From: Xanthobacteraceae bacterium
GTDB lineage: Bacteria > Pseudomonadota > Alphaproteobacteria > Rhizobiales > Xanthobacteraceae
Reading direction: 5' to 3'
Length of the DNA: 16,447 bases
Assembly (NCBI GenBank): GCA_030039655.1
Contig: JASHVC010000321.1
Coordinates: 1-16,447, forward strand
The position numbers were made by a program, and so were the translations under genes. Positions 1 through 8,013 of this stretch are shown here, piece after piece. Position 1 is the stretch's first letter. Every line of letters starts with the position of its first letter. The notes below the pieces were generated by a model, which worked only from the letters and a program-made list of their open reading frames with translations, had not been told where the DNA came from and did not search any database.

Positions 1-492
1 ATAGCTCTGGTCGCGCTCGGTCTCGCGCGCGCGATAGAGCGCACGCCCGCCTCCGGGCAGCGCCCGCGAGGCGACGTAATGGCCGGTCGCCAGAAATTTG
101 GCGCCGAGCTCGCGCGCGGTTTCCAGAAGGTCGCGGAACTTGATCGACTGATTGCACTCCACGCACGGCACCGGCGTCTCGCCCAGGAGGTAGCTCTGGG
201 CGAAACGGTCGATCACCGCTTCCTTGAAGCGGCTCTCGTAATCGAGCACGTAGTGGGGAATGCCGATGCGTGCCGCCACCGCGCGGGCGTCGTGGATGTC
301 GCGGCCTGCGCAACAGGCGCCCTTGCGGTGCGTCGCCGCCCCATGGTCGTAGAGCTGCAGCGTAATGCCGACCACATCGTAGCCGGCGTCGGCCAGCAGC
401 GCGGCGGTGACCGACGAATCAACACCTCCCGACATGGCGACGACGACGCGCGTGTCGCATGGCCGTCCCTCAATGTCGAAACTGTCGTGCAT
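1..492 (-). CDS. mnmA: tRNA-specific 2-thiouridylase MnmA, N-terminal part (3' end outside window)
   Basis: MnmA adenylates and then thiolates U34 of tRNA Glu/Gln/Lys in the cytoplasm, taking sulfur from a persulfide relay. The 164 visible residues carry the PP-loop ATP-binding motif SGGVDSS at residues 21-27, the conserved [10 protein letters not shown] segment that follows, a CC pair at 60-61, and TPVPCVECN around 106-114. The Cys at 113 aligns with catalytic Cys102 of E. coli MnmA. The gene runs off the left edge, so the second catalytic cysteine and the C-terminal tRNA-binding part cannot be seen. I chose ATG at 490-492, which gives the short leader before the PP-loop usual in this family. 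The frame stays open upstream to an ATG at 637-639, but that extension is Arg-rich and unlike MnmA. The gene is divergent from sciP across a 365 bp gap. Confidence 0.95.
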   Translation of the reverse strand, partial: MHDSFDIEGRPCDTRVVVAMSGGVDSSVTAALLADAGYDVVGITLQLYDHGAATHRKGACCAGRDIHDARAVAARIGIPHYVLDYESRFKEAVIDRFAQSYLLGETPVPCVECNQSIKFRDLLETARELGAKFLATGHYVASRALPGGGRALYRARETERDQSY

Positions 493-857
493 CCGAGTCC
501 TACGGCGAACTCCCGACCCGGCAGCCCTTGCCTGGTCCGTGCGCCAAATTCGTTCGCAAATCCTTGGCCGAGTCCTTGGCCAAACCCGCACGGGCAAGCC
601 GTCGAGGGTACTATAAGTGCCGCACGGATGCTTCGCCATGGCAGCCGCAGTGATTCTCGATCCAATCGCCCGCCGGGACCGGAGTATCCGTTCCCTCAGT
701 GATGACCCCGGCGCTGGGAATTTGCGTAACGGAAATCAGAGGTTCTGCGGCGAATTCGTGGCGCAAATCCCGCCAATCCGAGCTTAGGCTTAGCCAAATT
801 TTAAGCCGCCGTGCGTAACGTGCGACCCGTCGCCTTGTCGAGTTCGTGAGAGTGGCT
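493..857. other. Intergenic region between divergent mnmA and sciP
   Basis: These 365 bp contain no convincing gene. Short open frames on both strands have no recognisable product. The region must hold promoters for both flanking genes. What can be seen is a small 12-bp-period direct repeat (TCCTTGGCC twice, 561-581), one GATTC site near 652, and a CtrA-like box at 790-804 close to sciP, listed separately. No terminator or RNA gene was recognised. Confidence 0.6.
790..804. promoter_or_regulatory. CtrA-like box (7/8) upstream of sciP
   Basis: The sequence reads TTAG, seven bases, TTAA, which is one mismatch from the alphaproteobacterial CtrA consensus TTAA-N7-TTAA. It ends 53 bp before the sciP ATG, a plausible promoter position. 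In Caulobacter sciP is itself in the CtrA regulon, so a site here would fit. Binding is inferred. Confidence 0.45.
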
Positions 858-1133
858 ATGACCGAACCCCATCGCCCGAGGGTCAAGTACGTGATCGGGC
901 CGGACGGTTCTCCCCTGACGATTGCGGATTTGCCGGCGCCAGGGACGAAACGCTGGGTCATCCGCCGCAAGGCGGAAGTTGTGGCGGCAGTCCGTGGCGG
1001 CCTGCTTTCGCTTGAAGAGGCGTGTAGCCGCTACACGCTGACCGTCGAGGAATTTCTGTCCTGGCAATACTCGATCGACCAGCATGGCCTCGCAGGCCTG
1101 CGCACGACGCGCATTCAGCAATACCGGCAGTAG
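858..1133 (+). CDS. sciP: SciP-type CtrA inhibitor (DUF1153)
   Basis: This 91-residue protein is a clear member of the DUF1153 family. It has the family blocks YVIGPDGSPLT (11-21), LPAPGTKRWVIRRKAEVV (25-42), a helix-turn-helix-like LSLEEACSRYTLTVEEF (50-66), and a C-terminal LRTTRIQQYR. In Caulobacter SciP binds CtrA and blocks activation of CtrA-dependent promoters late in the cell cycle, and it also contacts DNA. The same role is inferred here from sequence similarity. Start: ATG at 858 gives the usual short MTE-like N-terminus and has a weak GAGAG ribosome site at 848-852. An in-frame GTG at 846 would add four residues and overlaps that site. The gene is followed 190 bp later by an FlbD-like regulator, and a CtrA-like box lies just upstream. 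Confidence 0.93.
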   Translation: MTEPHRPRVKYVIGPDGSPLTIADLPAPGTKRWVIRRKAEVVAAVRGGLLSLEEACSRYTLTVEEFLSWQYSIDQHGLAGLRTTRIQQYRQ

Positions 1134-1152
1134 CCGCCCCAAACCGCATGAC

Positions 1153-1194
1153 TGATTCGCCGCTGCGGCGCCTTGCGCGGCGCGGTTGATTCGC
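1153..1194. repeat. Paired direct repeats containing GANTC (CcrM) sites
   Basis: The octamer TGATTCGC occurs twice, at 1153-1160 and 1187-1194, each copy carrying GATTC (1154-1158 and 1188-1192). GANTC is the recognition site of the cell-cycle methyltransferase CcrM in alphaproteobacteria. Between the copies is a GC-rich stretch with short inverted repeats, and AACCGC (from about 1142) can pair with GCGGTT next to the second copy. The pair lies 39 bp before the CtrA-like box ahead of the FlbD-like gene. Methylation control is inferred. Confidence 0.35.
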
Positions 1195-1232
1195 ATCTCA
1201 TTTTTTCATCAGCATCAATCTTTTCACCGGCA

Positions 1233-1247
1233 TTAATCAGGCGCTAA
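1233..1247. promoter_or_regulatory. CtrA-like box (7/8) upstream of the FlbD-like gene
   Basis: TTAA, seven bases, CTAA followed by CC. This is one mismatch from TTAA-N7-TTAA and keeps the CC that often follows the second half-site. It ends 76 bp before the start codon at 1324. Caulobacter flbD is expressed from a CtrA-controlled operon, so the placement is sensible. Binding is inferred. Confidence 0.45.
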
Positions 1248-1283
1248 CCATCCGGCGGGCAAATCCTGCCCTCGGCATGGCTT

Positions 1284-1297
1284 CATTCCTGGGAATG
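1284..1297. promoter_or_regulatory. Small inverted repeat in the leader of the FlbD-like gene
   Basis: CATTCC-TG-GGAATG is a perfect 6 bp inverted repeat with a 2 bp centre, 26 bp before the start codon and between the CtrA-like box and the ribosome site. A second one, GGGCA-AATCC-TGCCC, lies at 1257-1271. Either could be an operator, possibly for autoregulation, but neither matches a site I can name. Confidence 0.2.
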
Positions 1298-1323
1298 AGG
1301 CACGCCAAAGAGGGGATGGGACC

Positions 1324-2001
1324 ATGAAGGTTTTGATCGTCGGCTCGCTCGGCGGCCAGCTCACCGCCGCCGCCAAGCTTGCGTTGCACAAGGGTGCCAC
1401 CGTCGCGCATGCGGCAGGCATTGACGAAGTACTCGCTGCTTTGCACACGGGCCAAGGCGCCGACCTGCTGATCGTCGACATTGCGGTCGACATCGGAGAA
1501 CTCGTTCGCAGACTCGAAGCCGAGCGGATCCACGCTCCGATTGTCGCTTGCGGCACCGCTACCGAAGCGCACGCGGCCGCCCATGCCATCCGCGACGGCG
1601 CCAAGGGATACGTCCCCCTGCCTGCCGACTCCGAAAGGATCGCCGCCGTGCTCTCGACAATCGCGGACGGTACACGCGCTGCGATCCACTGGGACGACGC
1701 GACAGCGGGCGTAATCGCGCTCGCACGACAAGTCGCGTCCGGCGACGCCACGGTCGCCCACTTGCCGCGCGCCCCTGAGCCCGTGTGCCGTGCGCTTGTT
1801 GGACGCACCGTATCCGAGGTCGAGCGCGACCTTATTCTGGAGACGCTCAAACATTGCCTCGGCAATCGTACGCACGCCGCGAACCTGTTGGGCATCTCGA
1901 TCAGGACGCTGCGCAACAAGCTCAACGAATACACTGCCGCCGGCCTGCCGGTGCCGCCGCCCGGTGGCACCGCCAGCGGCGAATCGCGCAAAGCGGCTTA
2001 G
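1324..2001 (+). CDS. FlbD-like regulator lacking the sigma-54 AAA+ domain (receiver-like plus Fis HTH)
   Basis: The 225-residue protein aligns with Caulobacter FlbD at both ends. Residues 1-110 form the FlbD receiver-like domain (MKVLIVGSLGGQL, GADLLIVD with Asp52, AIRDGAKGYVPLP). Residues 160-203 form the FlbD Fis-type helix-turn-helix (VGRTVSEVERDLIL, then GNRTHAANLLGISIRTLRNK). FlbD proteins are usually about 450 residues, with a sigma-54-interacting AAA+ ATPase between these parts. Here about 25 linker residues (136-159) replace it, and there is no Walker A, GAFTGA or Walker B motif. The frame is continuous, so this is not a frameshift within the window. It could bind DNA but could not activate sigma-54 polymerase. 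SD: GAGGGGATGGGA before ATG 1324. sciP lies upstream, and no flagellar gene is in view. The tail after 205 is Pro/Gly-rich. Confidence 0.85.
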   Translation: MKVLIVGSLGGQLTAAAKLALHKGATVAHAAGIDEVLAALHTGQGADLLIVDIAVDIGELVRRLEAERIHAPIVACGTATEAHAAAHAIRDGAKGYVPLPADSERIAAVLSTIADGTRAAIHWDDATAGVIALARQVASGDATVAHLPRAPEPVCRALVGRTVSEVERDLILETLKHCLGNRTHAANLLGISIRTLRNKLNEYTAAGLPVPPPGGTASGESRKAA

Positions 2002-2020
2002 ACCGGATCGCTCAACGTCC

Positions 2021-2079
2021 GCTCGTCCCCGCGAAAGCGGGGACCCAGTTTCTGGATTCCCGCTTACGCGGGAATGAGC
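2021..2079. repeat. REP-type palindromic element
   Basis: Two hairpins sit side by side: TCCCCGC-GAAA-GCGGGGA (2026-2043) and ATTCCCGC-TTAC-GCGGGAAT (2056-2075). They are enclosed by GCTC (2021-2024) pairing with GAGC (2076-2079). The layout and wording (CCCCGCGAAAGCGGGGA, CCAG, CTGGATTCCCGC) match dispersed intergenic repeats familiar from Bradyrhizobium-like genomes. It lies 19 bp after the FlbD-like gene, between convergent transcripts, where it may also help end transcription from both sides. Confidence 0.85.
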
Positions 2080-2129
2080 GGATTTCAGAACGGATGCTGA
2101 GAATACGTTAGGGCGGGCGTTGGCCGCGC

Positions 2130-2435
2130 CTACTTTGTGGCATCTCCGCCATCCACCATGATGGTCTCAACTTCGCCGGCGCCGTTCTTGCGGCGGAAGG
2201 CGGCAGCCTTGTTGTATTCGTCCGATTGAAAGCAAGCGACGCCCTGCTCGAAGCTTGGAAATTCAATCACCACGAAACGATGAAATTTCTGCGGGCCTTC
2301 CATGATCTGGAAACGCCCGCCACGTGCGAGAACTTTTCCACCATGCTTGGCGATGATGGCCGGCACCAGATCCGTATATTTCCTGTACTCGACCGAATCG
2401 TTGATTTTCGAGCGCGCGACCCAATAGGCTGGCAT
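2130..2435 (-). CDS. DUF1330 domain protein
   Basis: This 101-residue protein has the DUF1330 (dimeric alpha/beta barrel, ferredoxin-like) pattern: MPAYWVARSKIND at the start, YRKYTDLVPAIIAKHGGKVLARGG (18-41), and FHRFVVIEFPSFEQGVACFQSDEY (51-74). Length is normal for the family. The biochemical function is not established. The ATG at 2433-2435 is preceded by GGGGAA at a sensible distance. The C-terminus is Asp/Gly-rich. A palindromic repeat separates it from the EAL gene upstream, so it probably has its own promoter in the AT-rich 2436-2462 stretch or reads through from the EAL gene. Confidence 0.85.
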   Translation of the reverse strand: MPAYWVARSKINDSVEYRKYTDLVPAIIAKHGGKVLARGGRFQIMEGPQKFHRFVVIEFPSFEQGVACFQSDEYNKAAAFRRKNGAGEVETIMVDGGDATK

Positions 2436-2462
2436 GAATGTTCCCCAGATTAAATTCTTTTG

Positions 2463-2539
2463 TTGTCATCATCCGCGAAAGCGGATGATCCAGTAACCAC
2501 GGCATTTACTGGATGCTCCGCCTTCGCGGAGCATGACAA
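2463..2539. repeat. Three-stem palindromic intergenic repeat
   Basis: TTGTCAT (2463-2469) pairs with ATGACAA (2533-2539). Inside are three smaller perfect stems: a CATCCGC-GAAA-GCGGATG hairpin, CAGTAA (2491-2496) with TTACTG (2506-2511), and ATGCTCCGC-CTTC-GCGGAGCAT (ending at 2534). It is the same general type as the element at 2021-2079 but with different stem sequences, so it looks like a second subfamily. It sits between the DUF1330 and EAL genes. Confidence 0.85.
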
Positions 2540-2602
2540 GTTTAGGAATTGTCGCTGCTGGTATACACGTCCCGCCGCGCCGCACAACGGCAGCGGCCAA
2601 CC

Positions 2603-3487
2603 TTACGACTCGGCGAACAGCCCGCGCAGCATCGTTGCAGCGCCGGAGCGTTTCGGCGGCGGCGGCTTCGCGGTTCCCGATATGCGCCGGGCTATTAAGC
2701 CCACGAACTTCTCCTTCTCCATCGGCTTGGCAAACAAATAGCCTTGGCCGATGTCACAGCCGATGCCCTGCAGCTTGTGGCTCTCGTGGCTCTTTTCGAT
2801 GCCTTCCGCCACCGTTTTGAGATCGAAGCGCTTTGCCAGCTCGACGATGGTCTCGCACAAGCCGGCATTCACCTTGTCGACGTGGCAATCGGTGACGTAG
2901 CTGCGATCGATCTTGAGCTCGCTGAACGGCAATTGGCGCAACCGCGCCAAGGAGGAATAGCCGGCGCCGAAATCGTCCAGCGCAAGCGAACAGTGCAGTG
3001 CGCGCAGTTCGTCGGCGACTTCTTGTGCGATCTTCAGATCGCGCATCACCTCGTTCTCGGTGACTTCAAAAATTAGGCCGGGCCAACTGGCCGCTGCGGG
3101 GCGTTCCTCGCGCAACATGCGCGCGATCGGCAGCTTGACGAACGCCGACGCCGGCACATTGACCGAAAGCTTCAGCGTGGCGCCGTGCTCGGCGCATTCC
3201 TCAAAGTCGCGCATTGCGGTGAGGATCACGCGCTCGGTCAGGGCGAGCATCTCGTCCTCGGCGGCTCCGGGCAGGAAGGCCGCAGGAGGAAGCAGGCTGC
3301 CGTCCGGACGGCGCGCGCGCGCGAGTGCTTCCGCGCCGACGAGGCGCTTTTGCCGCAAATCAATCTTGGGCTGGTACCACTGCTCGAACCAGTTCTGCCG
3401 CAGTATATGCCCGAGAGTTACCTTGCCATCGCTCGGCTCCGGCTCGACTGGTTTCGAACCAAAGAGATTTTGCAGAGATTGCAGCAT
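2603..3487 (-). CDS. EAL-domain cyclic-di-GMP phosphodiesterase
   Basis: This 294-residue protein is a stand-alone EAL domain, predicted to hydrolyse c-di-GMP to pGpG in the cytoplasm. All residues needed for metal binding and catalysis are visible: Glu53 in AEAL, Asn110 in SVNV, Glu141 in FEVTE, Asp171-Asp172 in DDFGAGYSSL, Lys192 in KIDRS, Glu228 in TVAEGIE, and Gln248 in GQGYLFAKP. It should therefore be active rather than a degenerate binder. There is no GGDEF, PAS, GAF or membrane segment. The N-terminal 20 residues and the Lys/Pro-rich tail (271-294) are low complexity, so the input signal is unclear. ATG at 3485-3487 has only a weak GACGGA ribosome site. The 273 bp upstream gap, AT-rich around 3610-3645, should hold its promoter. 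The product is likely to affect motility or biofilm. Confidence 0.92.
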   Translation of the reverse strand: MLQSLQNLFGSKPVEPEPSDGKVTLGHILRQNWFEQWYQPKIDLRQKRLVGAEALARARRPDGSLLPPAAFLPGAAEDEMLALTERVILTAMRDFEECAEHGATLKLSVNVPASAFVKLPIARMLREERPAAASWPGLIFEVTENEVMRDLKIAQEVADELRALHCSLALDDFGAGYSSLARLRQLPFSELKIDRSYVTDCHVDKVNAGLCETIVELAKRFDLKTVAEGIEKSHESHKLQGIGCDIGQGYLFAKPMEKEKFVGLIARRISGTAKPPPPKRSGAATMLRGLFAES

Positions 3488-3760
3488 GGTTATCCGTCAG
3501 CAACGCCGCCCTCGCCCGGCGTTTCATCTATTATGGGCAATTATGGCAGAGCAGAAAGGACAGCGCCGTTAATACGCGGCCCTCAGTGTGCAACGTCGTT
3601 TGCAAAACGTAATGACATTCCAAATAAATCTAATTTTTTGCAGTTCGTCTTGCCCGTTTTTCCCGCCCAAACCGTGAATCCGGGAGCAGTCCAACCCCGG
3701 CTTTAAGTGGGAATGTGATATGGGGCGTCGGTTTAGCGAGCGTGGCGGGTGGGAAGCACT

Positions 3761-5818
3761 TCATTCCGCAGCGCGGCGTGCCGCCACGATCTGGTCGGCG
3801 GTGCGACCGGTCAGTTCGGCCATGTGGTCAAACTTGAAGGTGAAAGTGCCGGCACCTGCCGTGGCCGAGCGGACCTCGACGATGAGATCGCCGATTTCGG
3901 CCTCCGGCATTTTGGCGCGAACCACGTCCCAGCCTTCCCAGCCTTCTCGGGTGTCGAAACCGAGAATCTGGCCGCGCCGGCCCGACATCAGCGCATTGAT
4001 CTTCGCTGTCGCCTCATTGGGGCAAACGATCTCGACCAGATCGATCGGCTCGAGCAGCACCGGCTGGCATTGCGGCAGGCCTTCGGCAATGCCGATGCGC
4101 CCGGCGGTGCGAAATGCCATGTCGGAGGAGTCCACCGTGTGGTACGAGCCGTCGATCAGCGACACGTGGAGGTCGACTACCGGGAAGCCGAGCGGGCCAT
4201 GCTTCAACGCGTCGATCACGCCTTCCTCGACCGAGGGGATGTAGTTGCGCGGCACCACGCCGCCGGTGATTTTTTCCTCAAAGGTGAAGCCAGAACCGCG
4301 CGGCATCGGCTTGATATCGAGCACCACGTCGCCGTACTGGCCATGGCCGCCCGACTGCTTCTTGTGCCGACCGCGCTGCACGATGGCTTTGCGGATGGTC
4401 TCGCGATAGCCGACGCTCGGTGGATGCCGATCGATGGCGACGCCGTAGCGGTCGCTCAACCGCTCGGTGGCGACGCGCAAATGCATCTCGCCCTGGCCCC
4501 AGAGCACAACCTCATGCGTCTCCGGATTATGCACGATGGTGATCGAGGGATCCTCCTCCGCGAGCTTGGTCAGCGCCTGACCGAGCTTCACGTCGTCCTT
4601 GCGCTCTTTGGCCGAAATGGCGATGGCAAGCACAGGCGCATACGGCACTGCTTTGGCGATCGGTGGATGCGGCTGCTTGCCGGCGGTGAGCGTGTCACCT
4701 GTCTTGGCTTTGTCGAGTTTGGCAAACGCCACAGTCTCACCGACCATGGCGGGGCCGCGTTTCTCTGTTGACTGTCCGACAAGCTTGAAGACGCCGGCGA
4801 CGCGGCCGACCTCATCGTCGGCAGACAGCAAGGTCGTGCCATCCCCGATCTGACCCGCGAGCACCCGCGCCACCGACATTTTCCCGCCGTGGGTGGTGTT
4901 CAGCGTTTTCAGCACATAAGCAACCGCTTCGCTGCCGCCCTTCACGCCCAAACGTTTGGCGGTTTCCGCAATGCCCGGCGACTCGTGGCGCAGCGCCTTC
5001 ATCAGCCGCAAAACGCCATTGGCGCGCGCGGCCGTCCCCATCAGCACGGGACACACCAGCCCGTCGCGCAGTTCGCGCGTGAGATCGTCAAAAACCTTGT
5101 CACGCGGCGGCTGGATATCTTCGAGAAGTTGCTCCATCAACTCGTCGTCGTGGTCGGCGAGCGTCTCCAGCATAGAAAACCGAGCGGTCTTCTCGCGATC
5201 GGCCAGTTCGCCCTCCAGCGGCACGACCTGCGATGGAGCATGTTCCTTGTAAACAAAAGCGCGTTCGAGCGCGAGATCGACAAAGCCGCTGATGAGTTCG
5301 CCGGAAAAGGTCGGTATCTGCCGCAGGATGAGCTTGGTGCGCGACGCCGGTTGCAGCAGCTTGAGCACGTCGTGCACGCCGGCATCTGCCTTGTCGATTT
5401 TGTTGAGGAACAAGACACGGGGGATTTTTTGATCCTCCAGCTCACGCAGAATGAGCTGAAGCTGTGGGACTTTTTTTTCATCCATTTCGCAGACGACGAT
5501 TGCAGCATCGACTGCAGGCAGCACCGCGCGCATGTCGTGAACGAATTCGACCGATCCCGGACAATCGAGAAACGTGTACGGGTCGCCCATGAAGTTTGTG
5601 GTGGCGGCCGTGAGCTCCACGCTCATGTGGTGATGGCGCGCTTCCTTGCTGGCGTCGCCGACCATGTTGCCGGCCTCAACGGTGCCTTGGCGGGCAATGA
5701 CGCCAGTGCGGGCAAGAATGGCCTCAAGAAGTGTGGTCTTGCCGCTCTGGAATGGACCTACGATCGCGACGCAGCGGGGACCGGTCGCGCGCCCGCCGTT
5801 GCCTCCATTTGCCGCCAT
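3761..5818 (-). CDS. Elongation factor G-like GTPase (non-canonical EF-G paralogue)
   Basis: The 685-residue protein has full EF-G architecture. The G domain has P-loop GPFQSGKT (21-28), G3 DCPGS (85-89) and G4 NKID (139-142). Domain II and III segments and a domain IV with GGHGQYGDVVLDI follow, and the C-terminal domain V contains GRRGQILGFD. It differs from translational EF-G in the switch regions: the canonical DTPGH has become DCPGS, losing the catalytic His, and switch I reads MSVEL instead of RGITI. It therefore belongs to the EF-G-like paralogues of uncertain role rather than the main fusA. No ribosomal protein, tuf or rpsL/rpsG genes are nearby, which supports this. Start: ATG at 5816-5818 has a perfect GGGAGG five bases upstream; an in-frame GTG at 5822-5824 overlaps that ribosome site and was rejected. 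Confidence 0.9.
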   Translation of the reverse strand: MAANGGNGGRATGPRCVAIVGPFQSGKTTLLEAILARTGVIARQGTVEAGNMVGDASKEARHHHMSVELTAATTNFMGDPYTFLDCPGSVEFVHDMRAVLPAVDAAIVVCEMDEKKVPQLQLILRELEDQKIPRVLFLNKIDKADAGVHDVLKLLQPASRTKLILRQIPTFSGELISGFVDLALERAFVYKEHAPSQVVPLEGELADREKTARFSMLETLADHDDELMEQLLEDIQPPRDKVFDDLTRELRDGLVCPVLMGTAARANGVLRLMKALRHESPGIAETAKRLGVKGGSEAVAYVLKTLNTTHGGKMSVARVLAGQIGDGTTLLSADDEVGRVAGVFKLVGQSTEKRGPAMVGETVAFAKLDKAKTGDTLTAGKQPHPPIAKAVPYAPVLAIAISAKERKDDVKLGQALTKLAEEDPSITIVHNPETHEVVLWGQGEMHLRVATERLSDRYGVAIDRHPPSVGYRETIRKAIVQRGRHKKQSGGHGQYGDVVLDIKPMPRGSGFTFEEKITGGVVPRNYIPSVEEGVIDALKHGPLGFPVVDLHVSLIDGSYHTVDSSDMAFRTAGRIGIAEGLPQCQPVLLEPIDLVEIVCPNEATAKINALMSGRRGQILGFDTREGWEGWDVVRAKMPEAEIGDLIVEVRSATAGAGTFTFKFDHMAELTGRTADQIVAARRAAE

Positions 5819-5927
5819 AACCACCTCCCGCTCGTGACCCGTCGTTTTACGCGCAGGCCGCAGGGGTCCATGGTTTCAAAGGCCAGCCGGTTAGGTCAAG
5901 AGGCGCAACATCGCGCCCCGTCGCGTC

Positions 5928-6482
5928 TCAACGTGGTGGCGGGCCAGGGGGCGGCCCCGGAGGCCCCGGCGGCGGGCCGGGAGGCCCCGGTGGGCCAGGC
6001 GGCCCTGCGAGGCGTAGCCTCAGCTCACCAACACCAGCCGCAATATTAAAACCAGTCTGTCCCTGGACCGAGATCGGCTGCAGCGCCACCGACCGGTGCG
6101 ATCCGCCAACGAGAACGTTGGCGCCAAGACCGACCGCGATGCTTGCCTCAGCGGTTGCCCCCACGTAGCGGCCGGACAGCATGCCGGCGTAACGGTTCGT
6201 CGTGGCAAACACCGTCCAAATAATTCTGCCCCCAGAGGTGACGCCGAGATCGAGGCCTATTCGCGTCATCCGCCCCTCGTAAGCTTCATCCGGCGCGAAA
6301 TCGGAGCTGAAGATGCAGCTGACGTTGCGCTGCGAGCCGACAACCAGACCAATGCTGGAAGAGAGGGAGCACCTGAGGGTGCCAACCTCAACGCGGATCG
6401 GCTGCGCTTTGGCGGGCAATGGCATCAATGCGATGATTGCCGCAGCAGCGATAAAGGCTGCTGCCGTGGCAGTGCGAAGCAT
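5928..6482 (-). CDS. DUF992 exported protein with collagen-like Pro/Gly tail
   Basis: This 184-residue protein begins with a Sec signal peptide (hydrophobic 4-20, likely cleavage after AKA at 26). It continues as a DUF992 domain of unknown function: VEVGTLRCSLSSSIGLVVGS (31-50), NVSCIF, a YxGRMTRIGLDLG block (69-80), and YAGMLSGRYVGATAEAS (98-114). Cys38 and Cys56 may form a disulfide. Residues 160-184 are a run of GPP/GPPP units ending in Arg, encoded by GC-rich tandem DNA (about 5931-6005). I chose ATG 6480-6482, which starts the signal peptide directly and has GGGAGAA upstream. The longer frame to 6635 adds an Arg-rich, unlikely stretch. It is probably periplasmic or outer-envelope. Confidence 0.85.
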   Translation of the reverse strand: MLRTATAAAFIAAAAIIALMPLPAKAQPIRVEVGTLRCSLSSSIGLVVGSQRNVSCIFSSDFAPDEAYEGRMTRIGLDLGVTSGGRIIWTVFATTNRYAGMLSGRYVGATAEASIAVGLGANVLVGGSHRSVALQPISVQGQTGFNIAAGVGELRLRLAGPPGPPGPPGPPPGPPGPPPGPPPR

Positions 6483-6659
6483 GAGTGTTCTCCCTGGCCT
6501 GGCCCGGCCCGCCGATGGGGCCCGGAAGGAGTGTAGGCGAGAAGGACGCCGTCGTCGCCTAAACCTTTGGGGCTGAGGATAAGTCGCACAGCCACCGGCC
6601 CCATCGCCGCCGATGCCGACAGCGCGGGTTCTCAACCCGGCAATGAAGCCAGCCGGCGC

Positions 6660-7907
<1,248 letters not shown>

Positions 7908-7998
7908 CTAAAGCCCCGGTCGCCCACAGGCAAGGGCTAAGCGCAGCCGACCCAAACGCAATTGCGCGATTAACGAAACCGTCCAATCGGGCTCTGGT

Positions 7999-8013
7999 TC
8001 AACGCTCCGTTAA
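7999..8013. promoter_or_regulatory. Weak CtrA-like box (7/8)
   Basis: TCAA, seven bases, TTAA: one mismatch from the CtrA consensus, in the divergent aatA/gst gap. Neither neighbour is an expected CtrA target, so this may be chance. Confidence 0.2.

Noticed and set aside
493..639. Longer mnmA start at ATG 637-639
   Set aside because: The frame is open, but the added residues are Arg-rich and unlike the family; the short start gives the normal distance to the PP-loop.
2021..2539. CRISPR-like repeats around the DUF1330 gene
   Set aside because: There are only two palindromic elements, of different sequence and separated by a gene; no regular spacers and no cas genes.
3601..3642. TGCAAAA ... 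TTTTTTGCA as a terminator between the EAL and EF-G-like genes
   Set aside because: The stem is short and AT-only with a loop of about 26 bases; not convincing as a terminator.
5819..5824. GTG start for the EF-G-like gene
   Set aside because: The GTG overlaps the GGGAGG ribosome site that correctly serves the ATG at 5816-5818.
4889..6049. 386-residue open frame on the plus strand across the EF-G-like gene
   Set aside because: It is the antisense shadow of a clearly conserved GTPase, with no recognisable domain and a composition set by the opposite strand.
6483..6635. N-terminal extension of the DUF992 gene
   Set aside because: The extension is Arg-rich and would bury the signal peptide; the ATG at 6480-6482 has a ribosome site and starts the signal peptide.
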